A stretch of DNA of 64,000 nucleotides from Siphonodentalium dalli (Eukaryota > Mollusca > Scaphopoda > Gadilida > Siphonodentaliidae): assembly GCA_032622095.1 (NCBI GenBank), contig CP136063.1, positions 149,165,379-149,229,378 on the forward strand, read 5' to 3'. The position numbers were made by a program, and so were the translations under genes. Position 1 is the first letter of the stretch. Every line of letters begins with the position of its first letter. This document shows, in pieces, positions 1 through 10,323 of this stretch. The notes below the pieces were generated by a model. That model saw nothing but the letters and a program-made list of their open reading frames with translations, did no database searches and was not told the origin of the DNA.

Positions 1-300
1 CATGCGAAATAATAATAAAGTGTGTAAAATAACTATCATAACACGTACATGAAAACATAGATTCACTTTGTTCTTCTTTCATTATTAATTACTCTCCAAT
101 AATGAGATTTCACATGTCAAAACCATTGTTATGTAAACATTACTGTTACAGTGGAATTTCCACAAAAGTCCAATTAGTCAAATAAGATACCAAAGTTTAA
201 TAAAAACTTGATAGTAAACATTGGAAAAGATTGGAAAATCATGTTCAGACCAGTTCAGACTAAACTGTTTGAACTTACTACCTGATTAGCAATGTTTGCT

Positions 301-600
301 AGGGGCCTCGGTGGCTCAATCGGTTAGGGGTACCACTCCAAGCCATTTCGCCCTCCAGCGCTGGCGATAAGGGTTCAAATCCAGATGTTTCCATCGTGGA
401 CTTTGTAACTCGAAATTGTTATCTGGTGGAGTTGCCAGTTACTCGCCGATGGCCGGTGGTTTGCCGCACATGGTTGACAATTTTATCAGCCATTGAATCA
501 CTGTTAGATTTGTCGCAAGTGTGCAGATTTCCTCCACCACTAAAACTGGCAATGTCGTGATATGGCCTTAGTGGCTAAAGCGACAATAAGCCCCAATCAA
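301..600 (+). mobile_element. tRNA-derived SINE with intact target-site duplication
   Basis: A pol III type-2 promoter is visible: a box A-like TGGCTCAATCGGTTAGG at 312-328 and a box B GGGTTCAAATCC at 371-382, spaced as in a tRNA with a long variable arm. The 3' part (about 551-600) has a tail reading GATATGGCCTTAGTGGCTAA, a type I associate with mollusc SINEs. The 13-bp direct repeat AGCAATGTTTGCT sits at 288-300 and again at 600-612, so both ends are defined and the element is essentially full length. A true tRNA gene is unlikely because the acceptor stem does not close and the unit runs on for 200 bp past box B. A related tail lies at about 31950-32050 on the other strand. Confidence 0.85.
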
Positions 601-612
601 GCAATGTTTGCT

Positions 613-1972
613 GACAAATCACTATAACAGTTTTGTGTACATAAAATTGATTTCAACAAATAAAATTTTGTGACAAGAACAAAGTTGATCTATTTCTCTG
701 TGTTCTAATAATAGCGGTGATGTGTTTACAGACTTATATATTTTTTGCACATATACCCACTGCGAGTGCCTTGGGCCCCTTTATACCTTTCTATACCAAA
801 TGAAATTATTCCACCCAGTTATAAAAGTGTTAATTGGGGGAGGGTTCAGGAAAAATGAGCCGAAGACAGACGAAAATATAGAAGTGCAGAATAATTACTA
901 TTCATTGGTAGAAAATGTTCAGCTCATAAGTCAACAAACGGTTTGTTGAATTTATTATCTGAAAATTCCTAAGGGAAACACTTGTCAATGAGTATTTAGT
1001 ATAGAAAGGGTTAACTCTTTGTCACTATGAATTCCTGATGTGGTTCTTGGTGTAAAAATACCCAAAAGGAGTGATCCAGATGGTTTTTATATCCTCTATT
1101 ATAACATTTATGCCCAAAAAAATATTATTTTGTTAACAATTTTTTCAGCGCCAATTTTTGGGGCAATCTAATCAGATTTGGTACTCAGAGATATAGGTTC
1201 ACAAATTTGAACCCATTGACCATATCTTTTCTGAGACACCAATAGACATGTTTATTCATGAATTGTGTCATAGAATATGGATATAAAGAAATTTAAGCAT
1301 CAAGTCTTTCTCAATATCTGAATTTTAATGACACTTTTGGCCTTCATGTATATCAACTGTCAGTGTTTCACAAAATGATACGACCAATAATGCAGCAATA
1401 CTCATCTTACATCGTAATATGTGACATACTCACTTGCCAAAGGATTAAAGGATCTATATCTCAGAATAACAAGAGCTACGCTGGGCGTGCAAAATACGCC
1501 CTCTCTGGGGAAAATTGGTACATGTACAATTTATGACAATAATGTGTTTTAGATTTCTAATGGATAAATAGATTCCCTTACCACAAGAGATGATTTGGTG
1601 GCTGAGCGAGTCAACATTTCCCCATAATATCTGGTTTGTAATTCAGCCATCAACTCCATATACATGTAGTAAACAACTGATGATGGACATCAGAATACAG
1701 AACTCTTCCTTCCCACAAGTCATGATCAGTTATTAAAGTTAAGTCATGACAGAATGTTTCACTCCAATAAAAATATGCAACAATTTGATATAACATAGTT
1801 TTAGGGAGGCAGTGCAATCACTATCTCACCTGAATCGTTCACTGAAAAATGCTGTGATTATCTGCGAGGAGGCAGTGCGATAATTTATTAAGACTTCCAA
1901 AAGAGATTTTCCAGAACAGACAAGTTCACAAAAAAGAAACCAGTAATCAAAGAATACTCCAAAAGCTGCTGA
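613..1972. other. No gene seen
   Basis: AT-rich sequence with no convincing exon. The only open frame of any length (722-949, plus, 75 codons) has no recognisable motif and no flanking splice signals. Two short copies of a GAGGCAGTGC sequence occur at 1806-1815 and 1870-1879 near the 3' side of the Helentron. They may belong to that element's terminal region, but I could not fix an end. Confidence 0.5.
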
Positions 1973-2737
1973 TCAAACCTTATCGTTCCATGCAGCCCAC
2001 ACAAGCTTGTGGTCCGAGTAATACACTTCTGTCACACCGCATGAGATGTTATCATCATTGCAGAAAATGAGGTCAATACACGAGCCGCTATCATGTGTTG
2101 GCTGTGTGATTCTTTGGTCTAAGCCTTTATTCCCGAGTGTTTGTTGAATAGAACGCCTTTCTGGTGAATCTGTGAACCAGTCAACATTAAAGTCCCCTGT
2201 CACGATTGTATTCAAAGAATTATAATGTACAGAGAGGAGGCTTTGCAATTTTTTCCAAAGTAGTTTTGTAGAAATCTTCGGTGGCTTATATTAAGTTATG
2301 AGAAGCAAGTCTGTTGTCTTGTAGACACAAATGACAATGCCGTCTTGGGACTCATTTATTGGAATGCTGTTAAAAACAGTCTTGCTGTACAGAGCTAATC
2401 CATATGGAGACCTGTCCTGTCTGTATTGTTCAAGATCGCCCACAGCCGAAGAGTTATTAGAGTGCTTGGGCTGAAATCTTGTTTCGCAGAATGCTGCAAT
2501 ATCAGCCTGACATATATTGAAATCTGTACGAACATCATCAATATGTAAATGAAGAGAACGTGCATTCAGAAATGTGATGATATACGATGCATTTAGGTCA
2601 CTCAAGGGTTGTAATGAGAATTGCAGTGGCACTGATCTGAGTCTTTCCATCTCGGTGACAACATGTTTGTCAACACTGATCTTGTCTTCTTGTAAATTTA
2701 AAATGTTTAACCCATCTAATGTCTGCAGACGGCTCAC
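1973..2737 (-). pseudogene. Helentron C-terminal endonuclease (EEP/AP-type) domain
   Basis: After the end of the helicase (SRLQTLDGLNILNLQ), the frame carries an endonuclease/exonuclease/phosphatase fold like that of non-LTR retrotransposons. Visible motifs are FLNARSL near the domain start, CETR (the metal-binding glutamate region), TGDFNVDW, and YYSDHKLVW close to the stop. These correspond to the catalytic N/E, GDFN and SDH motifs. An in-frame TAA at 2291-2293 interrupts it between ...LLLIT and YKPPK. Everything after that is in the same frame, so one nonsense change separates the halves. A C-terminal EEP domain is what distinguishes Helentrons from plain Helitrons. Confidence 0.85.
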
Positions 2738-4744
2738 AGCGACATAGTGAATAGATCAATTTTCCTTCTTGTAGTGAGATCAATAACCGCTGTCTTCATG
2801 GTGTCACCTTGCGATCGATGGATGGTCTTCGCATGAGCGGCTCTGAGGGGGAACTGATATCTTTGCACTTGAGCTTTATGACCTGCAGCGTATTGCTTTG
2901 GAGTAGGTTGCAATGGGGTCCATTGTTTGTCATAATCTTTCTTGTATAGTTTCCTATTGTCTGATCTCAATTTCCTGCCAATATCTTCACTTTCGAATTT
3001 CACCCATAATATTCCAGAAGCCAAGATCTCACCCGGTTTCCTGTCGACCTTCATCATTTGGCATGAAGCACCATTGATCAGTCCATCTTCAGTGTCCAGG
3101 TTCACAGTCATTTCAAAGAACAACCCTTCACTGACTGTAAGCAGAGTTGGAAGCTGCGATGTTAGCTTCTTGTTGCTCTTGAATGTGTTAAGAATCCTAA
3201 CAGTCATTTCAGGAGATGTTGACCCAATTACTCTATCCTTTGCAGATATTTTGTACAATGGCTGTTGGCTTCTTGACATCATATCATCGTTATATTTATT
3301 TACCCGGACATTTGTTGTGAAGAGGTGCGTCACATCATAAGGATAACCACTAGTGTTTGGTGTAATGGAACATTTCTTGAGGGTTTCAATGTCTTCTTTG
3401 CTGTGGTGGCCTTCTCTTAGTCGGTTCAACAATTCAGCAAATGGTCTGCATTCTGCCTGGCGCATTATTTCAGTGAGTTCATACATATGAAATAGTTCTT
3501 GCCAAAGTGAAGTAGCCAGTGTGGAATATCCAGAATTGCCTGACGAAAATAGGTAGCTGTCCATAACTGGTTTTAACTGAAATAGATCTCCTACTGCAAT
3601 TACTGAAACTCCACCGAATGGACTTGGATTATTCATAACTTCACTGAGACGTTGATGAACACAATTGAGCATGTTGAATCCAACCATCGAGATTTCATCC
3701 ACGAAAATAGCTTTCACAGCACCAATATGGTTTTGTAGTGTGTTCAGTGCACTAGACGACAATGGCTTGTGTTGTAATTTTTGGTTGGCCGCAAGTTTCA
3801 GGCCGCTGTGAATAGTGTTACCATGTATGTGGTAAGCAGCCTTCCCAGTTGGTGCAAGGAGCAGGAGCCGTCGAGTCTCAAAACTTTCACCTTCTTTTTT
3901 GTTCAAATACTTCAATAAAGTCTGGTAGAGGGCTTTCGTAACAAAACTTTTGCCAACGCCGGCTCCACCACTCAAGAATCTGTAGATTGGTGTAGGAGAT
4001 GTTTTGATGTGATACATTGTGTCATAAACAAAGTTGATCTGTGCTTTTGTTAATGCTCTCATGTGTTCACGATATTCTGCGTCTGGTAGCTCATGGTACT
4101 TCAGGATATCATAATGGGCAGTGGCAACAGGTAATCTCATATCAGCAGAGATGTCGTAATCTTCAATACCTGTGTCGTGTGGTGGAGTTGCGTTGGCTTC
4201 ATCAACAGCGTTGCTAAAATCGGTTTGTGGAGTAATGTCGTCCCACGCTTCATCTAAATCGATGTCTCGTGCCATCACCTGTGCATGGTCAACTACGGCT
4301 GAAAACAGTTCATATTTCTCTCTTTCTTCAATAATACGATCTTCCAATTCCATAAATCTGTCATAATATGTGTGTTTACTGCCCATGAGCTTGTCTTCAT
4401 CAGTCCAAGGATAGTACAACATTATGAGCTCTCTGTAGTATTTTTCTGCATCATTATCTGGATTAAAGTGAACTGTTCATATTATTCGGCCTACTTGTCT
4501 GCGAGAGTATGTAGTAGTCTTCGATTTAGATGATGGTACTGTGGTCTCTGTACTGGTGGCATCTTCTGTATCAATCTCAGTGTCGTTGTCATCAACTGCA
4601 GCTTCAGGTAGCAGATTGTCAATACTGGGTTTCGGTGTAGTTTTGTAGCTGGAAGATGTCTTATCGCTGGACGATGTCTTGTCGTAGTAGGCTGCAAATT
4701 CAGCTAGAGTCACATCAGCGATGTCGGGAGGCCTCTCGGAATAC
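2734..4744 (-). pseudogene. Helentron PIF1-like helicase exon
   Basis: A 5'-3' superfamily 1B DNA helicase of the Helitron/PIF1 type. After the intron the frame runs through a Ser/Thr-rich linker to an in-frame TGA (4477-4479). It then continues in the same frame into YYRELIMLYYPW, a family hallmark. Counting from the ATG at 4422, Walker A GGAGVGKS is at residues 152-159, Walker B FVDEISMVG around 240-248, GDLFQLKPV (motif III) at 278-286, and HRSQGDT (motif VI) close to the end. The frame is then lost by one base near 2751-2757, and the expected IHYVAVSRLQTLDGL continues in the next frame. The TGA looks like a CGA-to-TGA change at the arginine of 'IIR.V.FN', compatible with CpG decay. Confidence 0.9.
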
Positions 4745-5157
4745 CTGGAAAATAAAAAGAACCAATTATATCTGTATATAAAAGGGTTTAGATGAAATGT
4801 TCCAAGCCATTATTTTGAGTGGCATTTTACCTTCGCCCATAATAATTGGTGTGTTTAGCAGCATTGAATATCTATAAATTATTTTTAAATATAAACATAC
4901 AAACATACATAAACGTACAAACATACATATGATCTGTGTGTCATCGTATAATACAGTGAGCATATTTCAAGCACTATGAGTATAATTGATACATTAGAAT
5001 GTACTTAATTAGTATTTTATTCACTATTTCACTATAATAATAATAACTATAATAACTATAATTATAGGTTTTAGAGTTACGTCGCTTTGCATAAGTTGGT
5101 TATTAAATATTTTGCAGAATGGTACGACTAAATAACTTGATATTATATTATTAATAC
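4745..5157 (-). other. Helentron intron between Rep and helicase exons
   Basis: The 413-bp segment starts GTATTAAT (5157 downwards) and ends with a pyrimidine-rich tract TTTATTTTCCAG (acceptor AG at 4746-4745). Joining the two sides gives an uninterrupted frame across a split arginine codon (...ISR/YSERPPDIADV...), followed by LAEFAAYYDK, a pattern typical of the Rep-helicase junction of Helitrons. Unspliced, the Rep frame stops after two codons. The intron also holds AT-rich sequence with no features. Confidence 0.8.
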
Positions 5158-7739
5158 CTGCTGATGAGATTAGCACATTCAACCTCGTGCTCGTCATCGT
5201 CCATGGCATCAAGAACAGCTGCTGGCGTGAGAATTCCTACTCTTTCTTCGGGAGGGCTTGTGTTGATGAATACCGTCGATCTGGAGGACCTTCTCATTGG
5301 AATTGATAGGCAGATATATATGGCTTCTTGGGCGCCAATTTCAACCGAATTGAGGAATTTATTTCCCACGCACCTCATCTGCTCCTTGAGAGTTCGATTG
5401 CCATCTTTGGCTTCCTCGGTCGCATCCCTTAGAAGGTCGCTCATCCCACGCTGAGACTTGGTGATGTAGGATGCAACATATGTTGCACAGGAGTAGACAT
5501 CAACAACATATTGCACATCAATGTTAGCTCGCCAAGCTCTTAAAAGTGGTTCATTGTAACCGTTGATCCTTGTTTCAGTACATGTTCTTTTGAGGAACAC
5601 TGTTGGTCTCTTAATAGTTGATCGAACAGCTAAGATGTAGTCATCTTCACCTATTTCAAGAGATGTCAATATATCTTCAAACAAGAGATCTGATGTTTCA
5701 TCAAGATTGTTTAGTTCTCCATAGATATCTTTCCATAACTGTCTTGCTTTCTTCATTTCTGTGTGTGTGAAGTCGGGTTCTGTCAGTGGTTCAAGTAACA
5801 TTGTTTGTCTAAATGGAGGCTTTGGAAACCCAAATCTGAATTTCTTTTCTTTCTTGATATGACACGTGTGACTGTGTCGGTGTCTTTGTAGCTGAACAAG
5901 ATTGGCAAAGTCTTCATCTTCATTGGTATCTTCTACTGAAGCGCATGTAATGTGTTTATCAACAAACTCACAGATTTCCTCGTTACTATCCTCACCATAT
6001 TTAGGAGCATCCTTAACATACAGCAGTTGATGAACATGAGGCGATCGTAGGTTCTGGTATTCAGTACGACCGGAGTAATCAGTCACTTCACCAATAGGAT
6101 GTGCATCAGAGAGAATGAACTGTGACATGAGCTTTTGGTACGAGTAGTCGAAATGACGGGCACAGGTTACAGGATCAGAACCAATGAGTTTACACTTTTC
6201 ATCCCATGTGAGCTGGTTAATGTCTTCATCGGTGTAAACACGTCCATTAGCAATCTCTCCCAGAATCTTCAGGAGATGTTTCCAGCGTGTCTCTGCAGCA
6301 GACAATGTCATGAAAAAGGTAGCTGATCCAAGTTGCCGGATCATCGCAAACAAATCCTTGCTATACTTCTCGAAGTATGGCGGCGACCCTCGTATACTGC
6401 CTAGGCATTTGTAAGCCTTATCCTGGTGAATGAGATTGTGCGTTGCTGGGCCTCGTACATCTTTTGCTGTTATGGTCTGGTTTTTTGTTTTTATCTTCCG
6501 GACAGCAATCTGAGTTTGGTCAATAAGCATTTTCATCTGTAACTTCTTGGTTTTGAAAAAGATGTTCTCTACAGACTCTGAAGCTCTGCGGTCCGCACTT
6601 CTAAGCTCAGACTTCACAATATCACTAAACGACACCTTAACAGGTCTTTCTTTATTAGTCGGCCGTTTTTGCCCACAGAAGATACTCGGGAAAGCCAGTT
6701 CTTCAACGTCTTTTTCTAGGAAAACGCTAACGGGCACACTGTCTTCCCCTGGAGCAAAATTATAAATAGTGTCTCTTTCACTGGTCTCCACAAAGTCGGG
6801 AGCTGAGAGCATAGTATCGGCAGCTCCTGAAATGACCTCATCGTCATCATCATGTTCACTCCAATCAGAATCGTAATGTTCAGCGTCTTTTTGTTGCTGC
6901 TGGTTGACGTCGTTGACTGGTGTTGCTTCATCCATCTCCTCGTCACTGGCATCAGCTGCTGGATCAGTATTGTCAAGTGTTTCACTTAGGTTTTGGAGAT
7001 CTTGCTGCCAGTCTTCATTAACGGTGATATGCTGGTTGTATAGTGGCAATTTGCACAGAGTATCCGCTGCTTGTTTAACTAACTCTGGTCGTATATTTAC
7101 AGAGTATACCTGATACTTATATCGAAGTCTCCGTTTTAAAGTGGCTCTTATAGTGGCTGTGTTGCTTGTTAAACGTGGGAGCTGCTTCACTGTGTTGCTT
7201 ACATCTGCAGGAACAAGTACCATATTTCCTCTAATGTACCGTTGGTTCCCCCTTGGCGCTTTATGGATCCGCATGAAAGGAAGTCGGGGTGCCAGAAGAG
7301 TTGCTTCCAAGTGGTTTAGCTGTCTGAAAATACCAGCAGGTGGAAACTCAATCTTGTTCAAAATAGACATTGGTGGAATTTTGCCTTTTTTCATGTGCCT
7401 TACACAATAGTTACAAATCCATCTTTTACCATCGGCGCTGAATATTTGTGGACACTGCTGGGCAAGCTTCATAGCGTTACTGTTCTTTGCAGCTGAATCA
7501 AACCCAACAACACTAGACCTATAACACAGTTGGTTACAACTTGTGCAAATATTCACAGGTCCCTTGCACACACATCTATGGAATTGGATCACAAGATCGT
7601 TTATCTCTGTAGGATGTCGGAGATTTTTCCTTGTTTCGGTTTCCCTGAGTCTCTCTTTCTGTCTATATTCTTCATCGTTTCGTTTTTTTTCTTCTAGAAT
7701 CTGTCTCCAGCCGTTTCTCTTTCTGTCCATATTCTTCAT
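5158..7739 (-). pseudogene. Helentron Rep exon (Helitron-like N domain, HUH and Y2 motifs)
   Basis: An open frame of about 860 codons on the minus strand. Near the start lies a Cys-rich zinc-binding stretch (CVCKG...CTSC, then WICNYC). An acidic linker follows, and then the Rep domain. The HUH metal-binding motif HVH is at 6030-6038 in the context SPHVHQLLYVKDAP. The paired catalytic tyrosines (Y-x3-Y, in YVASYITKSQRGMS) are encoded at 5478-5480 and 5466-5468. In this family the HUH/tyrosine pair nicks DNA and forms the covalent 5' intermediate of rolling-circle transposition. The exon ends at a GT donor (CAG at 5160-5158, then GTATTA). The true frame extends upstream into the 63-bp repeat region but is broken there by frameshifts, so the ATG at 7739 is probably not the native start. 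Confidence 0.88.
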
Positions 7740-8272
7740 CGTTTCGTCTATTTTTTCTAGAATGTAACCTCAGCCGTTTCTCTTTCTGTCTATATTCTTC
7801 ATCGTTTCGTCTATTTTTTTTTAGAATCCGTGTCCAGCCGTTTCTCTTTCTGTCTATATTCTTCATCGTTTCGTCTATTTTTTCTAGAATGTGACCTCAG
7901 GCGTTTCTCTTTCTGTCTATATTCTTCATCGTTTCGTCTATTTTTTCTAGAATCCGTCTCCAGCCGTTTCTCTTTCTGTCTATATTCTTCATCGTTTCGT
8001 CTATTTTTTCTAGAATGTGACCTCAGGCGTTTCTCTTTCTGTCTATATTCTTCATCGTTTCGTCTATTTTCTCTAGAATCCGTCTCCAGCCGTTTCTCTT
8101 TCTGTCTATATTCTTCATCGTTTCGTCTATTTTTTCTAGAATGTGACCTCAGGCGTTTCTCTTTCTGTCTATATTCTTCATCGTTTCGTCTTTTTTTTCT
8201 AGAATCCGTCTCCAGCCGTTTCTCCTTCTGTCGATATTTTTCATCCCTTTTGTTCCTCATGTATGTTTTCAT
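7651..8272 (-). repeat. 63-bp coding minisatellite in the Helentron N-terminus
   Basis: Ten tandem units of 63 bp (21 codons) begin at 7651, 7714, 7777, 7841, 7904, 7967, 8030, 8093, 8156 and 8219. The one 64-bp step (7777 to 7841) is an extra T in a poly-T run. From about 7841 upwards two variants alternate strictly, giving a 126-bp higher-order unit. On the minus strand the unit encodes a highly charged peptide of the form RRNDEEYRQKEKRL plus either ETDSRKN or RSHSRKN. Charged repeats of this kind precede the Cys-rich region in many animal Helitron-like proteins, so the array is probably native coding sequence that has expanded by slippage. Confidence 0.85.
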
Positions 8273-8282
8273 GTACTCTTGA

Positions 8283-8965
8283 TGTATAGCCCTCCGGCTT
8301 CGTGCCTGTGAATTTGTAAAGATTGAACATTATTGCAAAGGTATAAAATTGACTTTTGAACAATGAAATGGGGACAATTTATCTTGAAATTATTCTCTTA
8401 TGTACCAATCAATTATCAATAGGTAAAACTGTATACATGTAGTATTGGATATCTAGCATGTTATATCTTATGTACCAATCAATTATAATCAGGTAAAAAT
8501 ATATATATAATCATGGATATCTAGCATGTTATATAATTGGATTTATTACACATCTGTCCCCCATTATCAAACAGTTATCAGCATGCGCCATGTGGTAATT
8601 GACCGTGCGGTAATAATCATTTATCACACTAGTCCAACCTGTTGTAAGTTTCAAATTTTTCATTTGCCAGAGGGTTGCATGTAACTGTCATGTTTTGCAC
8701 TGGGGCCATGGTCTTGAAACATGTCGTTAATTTCATGTTTTGCACTGGGGCCATCGTCTTGACACCTGTCAATCATGCCAACATCTTACGAGAAGGTTGT
8801 TAGTTTCATCATTCATGTTTGCACAAGAAGGTTGTTAGTTTCATTTTGGGAAATCTCGGCTTTTTTAACTTTTCTTTTTTACGCGATGTCTTATCTTCTA
8901 TCTATCTTTCCTCTATTAATAATTAATATGTTAGTAATATAATTATTCCGAGATATGTAATAAAT
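8283..8965. other. Intergenic, with short local duplications
   Basis: No exon is visible. A 71-bp tandem duplication starts with CTTATGTACCAATCAATTAT at about 8396 and 8467. A roughly 55-bp duplication contains TTTTGCACTGGGGCCAT (about 8693 and 8734), and GAAGGTTGTTAGTTTCAT occurs twice (about 8792 and 8827). This may be the 5' untranslated end of the Helentron. Confidence 0.5.
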
Positions 8966-9068
8966 ATAGAACCACATGAGTGTCTTTATTTTGGTAAATT
9001 ATCACTACGCGATATTTCGAGTGTGGTGCGATAATTGTACCAAAATAAAGACATTCATGTAGTTCTAT
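8966..9068. repeat. Long imperfect palindrome (30-bp arms)
   Basis: The arm at 8966-8995 is the reverse complement of 9039-9068 with 28 of 30 positions matching. The spacer includes a second weaker inverted pair (ATTATCACTAC against GTGTGGTGCGATAAT), so the whole 103 bp could form a stem. It lies between the Helentron 5' side and the minisatellite gene and could be an element terminus, but there is no direct proof. Confidence 0.7.
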
Positions 9069-9164
9069 CTAGCATAAATATCACTGGTACCTTATCGACA
9101 TGCTCTATGCAGGGTGACTTGGCTTGCTTTTTCCCTTGGTCTATGAAATATTTTTCTATGACAG

Positions 9165-9712
9165 TCGCCACTCATGAGCTTGGACCAGGTTCCGCAGTCA
9201 CCCTAGCTGTAGAAGACTTTCGTACTCTGGCTCTAGACACTCGTGAGCTTGGACCAGGTTCCGCAGGTTCTGTATCAACGACAGTCACCCTAGCTGTAGA
9301 AGACTTTCGTACTCTGGCTCTAGACACTCGTGAGCTTGGACCAGGTTCTGCAGTCACCCTAGCTGTAGAAGACTTTCGTACTCTGGCTCTAGACACTCGT
9401 GAGCTTGGACCAGGTTCCGCAGGTTCCGTAGGTTCTGTATCAACGACAGTCACCCTAGCTGTAGAAGACTTTCGTACTCTGGCTCTAGACACTCGTGAGC
9501 TTGGACCAGGTTCCGCAGTCACCCTAGCTGTAGAAGACTTTCGTACTCTGGCTCTAGACACTTGTGAGCTTGGACCAGGTTCCGCAGGTTCTGTATCAAC
9601 GACAGTCACCCTAGCTGTAGAAGACTTTCGTACTCTGGCTCTAGACACTCGTGAGCTTGGACCAGGTTCCGTAGGTTCTGTATCAACGACAGTCACCTGC
9701 AAAACAACGACA
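9165..9712. repeat. Minisatellite, 69/87/96-bp units (main block)
   Basis: The 69-bp core starts GTCACCCTAGCTGTAGAAGA and ends GGACCAGGTTCCGCA. It is followed in some units by an 18-bp (GGTTCTGTATCAACGACA) or 27-bp spacer. Distances between AGAAGACTTTCG anchors are 87, 69, 96, 69 and 87 bp. All are multiples of three, and the order is symmetrical. Both strands stay open through it. Confidence 0.9.
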
Positions 9713-10194
9713 GTCACCTGCAAAATCATTTTTACAAATTTGAATATTAATTTGATAAGAATTGCAATTAATTCTTTAGTGAGTTAGGACCAGATTTTAA
9801 GCATTAATTTTGCAATAAAACACGACATTATTGATTGCCGTCATGCTGCACTTTGTTATTAATTCTTTAGCAACGAAGAATATAATGTTCAGATTCACCA
9901 TAAGATAACCTACCCTGGGTCTAACCTCTCGCACCCTAGCTGTAGAAGACTTTCGTACTCTGGCTCTAGACACTCGTGAGCTTGGACTAGGTTCCGCAGG
10001 TTCCGTAGGTTCTGTATCAACGACAGTCACCCTAGCTGTAGAAGACTTTCGTACTCTGGCTCTAGACACTTGTGAGCTTGGACCAGGTTCCGCAGGTTCC
10101 GCAACCCTGGCTCTGGCCTCGCGCTTTCGAACTTTATCCTCGAGCATGCTCCTTCCATCGCTTTTTTTCTTTTTATTAGGCATTAGGCATGGAT
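9172..10194 (-). CDS. Unrecognised two-exon gene built from minisatellite repeats
   Basis: I do not recognise this gene. The proposed exons are 10194-9914 and 9717-9172 on the minus strand. The upstream edge has a good acceptor (TTTCTTTTCAG, AG at 10196-10195), so 10194 may be an internal exon boundary; the first in-frame ATG is at 10183. The first part reads MPNKKKKSDGRSMLEDK and then repeats of the form EPGPSS(R/Q)VSRARVRKSSTARV. The donor CCCAGG/GTAGGT (intron from 9913) and the acceptor GATTTTGCAG (AG at 9719-9718) are both phase 0. They join the two repeat blocks in one frame across a 196-bp intron. The frame ends at a TGA (9174-9172) at the codon that is CGA in other repeat units. The product would be basic and Ser/Arg/Pro-rich. 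It could be a host gene or part of an unidentified element; no function is proposed. Confidence 0.42.
9933..10110. repeat. Minisatellite, second block of the same family
   Basis: About two further units (anchor spacing 96 bp) of the same minisatellite, separated from the main block by 220 bp of unique sequence that contains the proposed intron of the minus-strand gene. Confidence 0.88.
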
Positions 10195-10323
10195 CTGAAA
10201 AGAAATTTTATTTGTCAAACAAAATGATAACATTAAATGTGGAATCAATCCTCAACACCAAATTGACATAAAAACATGGTTATTTATATGGCAAATAAAT
10301 GGCAGAATAATATGTCCAAAGAA

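Larger units (their letters stand above)
1973..8272 (-). mobile_element. Autonomous Helentron (Rep-Helicase-Endonuclease Helitron), degraded
   Basis: Read on the minus strand, the coding modules run in the order expected of endonuclease-bearing Helitrons: a Cys-rich N-terminus, a Rep/HUH domain with two tyrosines, a PIF1-like helicase and an endonuclease/exonuclease/phosphatase (EEP) domain. The Rep and helicase exons are joined by a clear GT-AG intron. I count about five lesions: two frameshifts in poly-T runs in the N-terminal repeat (about 7681-7695 and 7811-7823), an in-frame TGA at 4477-4479, a one-base frameshift at about 2751-2757, and an in-frame TAA at 2291-2293. The copy is therefore inactive but fairly young. 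I did not find its terminal sequences. Such elements replicate by rolling circle and are the likely source of machinery for pearl/DINE-1-like elements, which are abundant in this window. Confidence 0.88.

Noticed and set aside
302-382. tRNA gene
   Set aside because: A and B boxes are present but the stems do not fold into a tRNA. The unit extends 200 bp beyond box B and is bounded by a target-site duplication, so it is a SINE.
2942-7767. Plus-strand open frames opposite the Helentron (for example 2942-3340, 5164-5454, 7830-8282)
   Set aside because: Antisense shadows of the minus-strand Helentron coding sequence.
9035-9787. 250-codon plus-strand frame over the minisatellite
   Set aside because: The repeat is open on both strands. 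The minus strand has matching splice sites and a second coding block, while the plus frame begins inside the inverted repeat and has no supporting context.
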